Shown piece by piece: positions 63,769 through 64,000 of a stretch of DNA of 64,000 bases. The DNA lies in assembly GCF_965237655.1 (NCBI RefSeq), contig NZ_CBDEGB010000002.1:1488001-1552000 (forward strand), given 5' to 3'. Position numbers and translations under genes: made by a program. Origin of the DNA: Poriferisodalis sp965237655 (GTDB lineage: Bacteria > Actinomycetota > Acidimicrobiia > Acidimicrobiales > Poriferisodalaceae). The first letter of the stretch is position 1. Each line of letters begins with the position of its first letter. Under the pieces are notes generated by a model. That model saw nothing but the letters and a program-made list of their open reading frames with translations. It made no database searches and was not told where the DNA came from.

Positions 63769-64000
63769 GCGCAACAGGCGATCAAGCGGATCTAGCCGGG
63801 CGACGCCTCAAAGCCACCAAGCCACTGCAGCGGCCGCCGCTCGCCGACCTGCTGGCGGCGCGGGGAATCTCGCCGGACGGCTTTCAGATCGAGGCATTTG
63901 AAGCGCTTGATCGGGGCAACTCGGTGCTGGTGGCCGCACCGACGTCGTCGGGCAAGACGCTGGTCGCCGAATACGCGATCGCGGCGGCCCTGCAAGCCGG
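63765..64000 (+). CDS. helY: HelY-like DEAD/DEAH-box RNA helicase, 3' partial
   Basis: Starts at GTG 63765, overlapping the tatC stop as GTGA, and runs off the window. The first 78 residues include a DEAD/DEAH helicase Q-motif-type region (GISPDGFQIEAFEALDRG) and Walker A VAAPTSSGKTLVAEYA. In Mycobacterium helY also follows tatC. The rest (helicase core, Ski2-like end) lies outside. Confidence 0.85.
   Translation, partial: MSATGDQADLAGRRLKATKPLQRPPLADLLAARGISPDGFQIEAFEALDRGNSVLVAAPTSSGKTLVAEYAIAAALQA

Overview
The window is GC-rich bacterial DNA with densely packed genes, many joined by 1-4 bp ATGA, GTGA or TGATG overlaps. A complete Pup-proteasome locus (arc/mpa, dop, pup, prcB, prcA, pafA), preceded by trmI and followed by tatA, tatC and helY, is the arrangement known from Actinomycetota. 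Together with many acyl-CoA, VOC, amidohydrolase and flavoprotein genes it suggests an uncultured member of Actinomycetota, probably Acidimicrobiia. The class-level placement is inference.

Layout. 1-6.1 kb: peptide-type ABC transporter (shortened binding protein, two permeases, two ATPases); one ATPase carries a multi-span membrane insertion of about 220 residues. 6.1-12.1 kb: IMPase-family phosphatase, tRNA-Val, a decayed sterol-reductase-like gene, a thioredoxin-fold gene with an in-frame UGA at its active-site cysteine (candidate selenoprotein), thioesterase, nitrobindin and Baeyer-Villiger-type monooxygenase. 12.1-19.9 kb: threonine aldolase, D-aminoacylase-like amidohydrolase, a RusA-like plus REase-HEPN nuclease pair, flavin reductase-like protein, IF-1, enoyl-CoA hydratase, acyl-CoA dehydrogenase and VOC protein. 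20-27.3 kb: polyamine locus (PotABCD, agmatinase-type ureohydrolase, GNAT, divergent PuuB-like oxidase). 27.3-34.1 kb: a long reverse-strand run (MBL hydrolase with a frameshift, broken DinB-type gene, VOC, YihY, acyl-CoA ligase, molybdopterin oxidoreductase). 34.2-38.5 kb: MFS transporter, CaCA exchanger and IlvD/Edd dehydratase. 38.6-43.2 kb: acetoin/2-oxoacid dehydrogenase operon with acoX. 43.2-49.8 kb: acyl-CoA dehydrogenase, VOC, decayed BVMO, ThrH, Prx5-type peroxiredoxin, ROK kinase, PBP4 and Lon-N protein. 49.9-64 kb: small membrane proteins, trmI, protease, ferredoxin, proteasome genes, DUF3866-type protein, signal peptidase, GDPD, Tat genes and the start of helY.

How the genes work together. 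The last 14 kb encodes pupylation, degradation and depupylation plus protein export. The polyamine block could import putrescine/spermidine, release putrescine from agmatine and start oxidative breakdown. The aco operon supplies E1alpha, E1beta and E2 but no E3.

The most interesting items are the candidate UGA/Sec redoxin with a SECIS-like hairpin at 8439-8915, the membrane-inserted ABC ATPase at 3235-4950, and the RusA plus REase-HEPN pair at 14976-16030. A window-wide theme is genes that keep both ends but have lost their middle (near 1, 7.8, 28.3 and 45 kb), which suggests gene decay by internal deletion.
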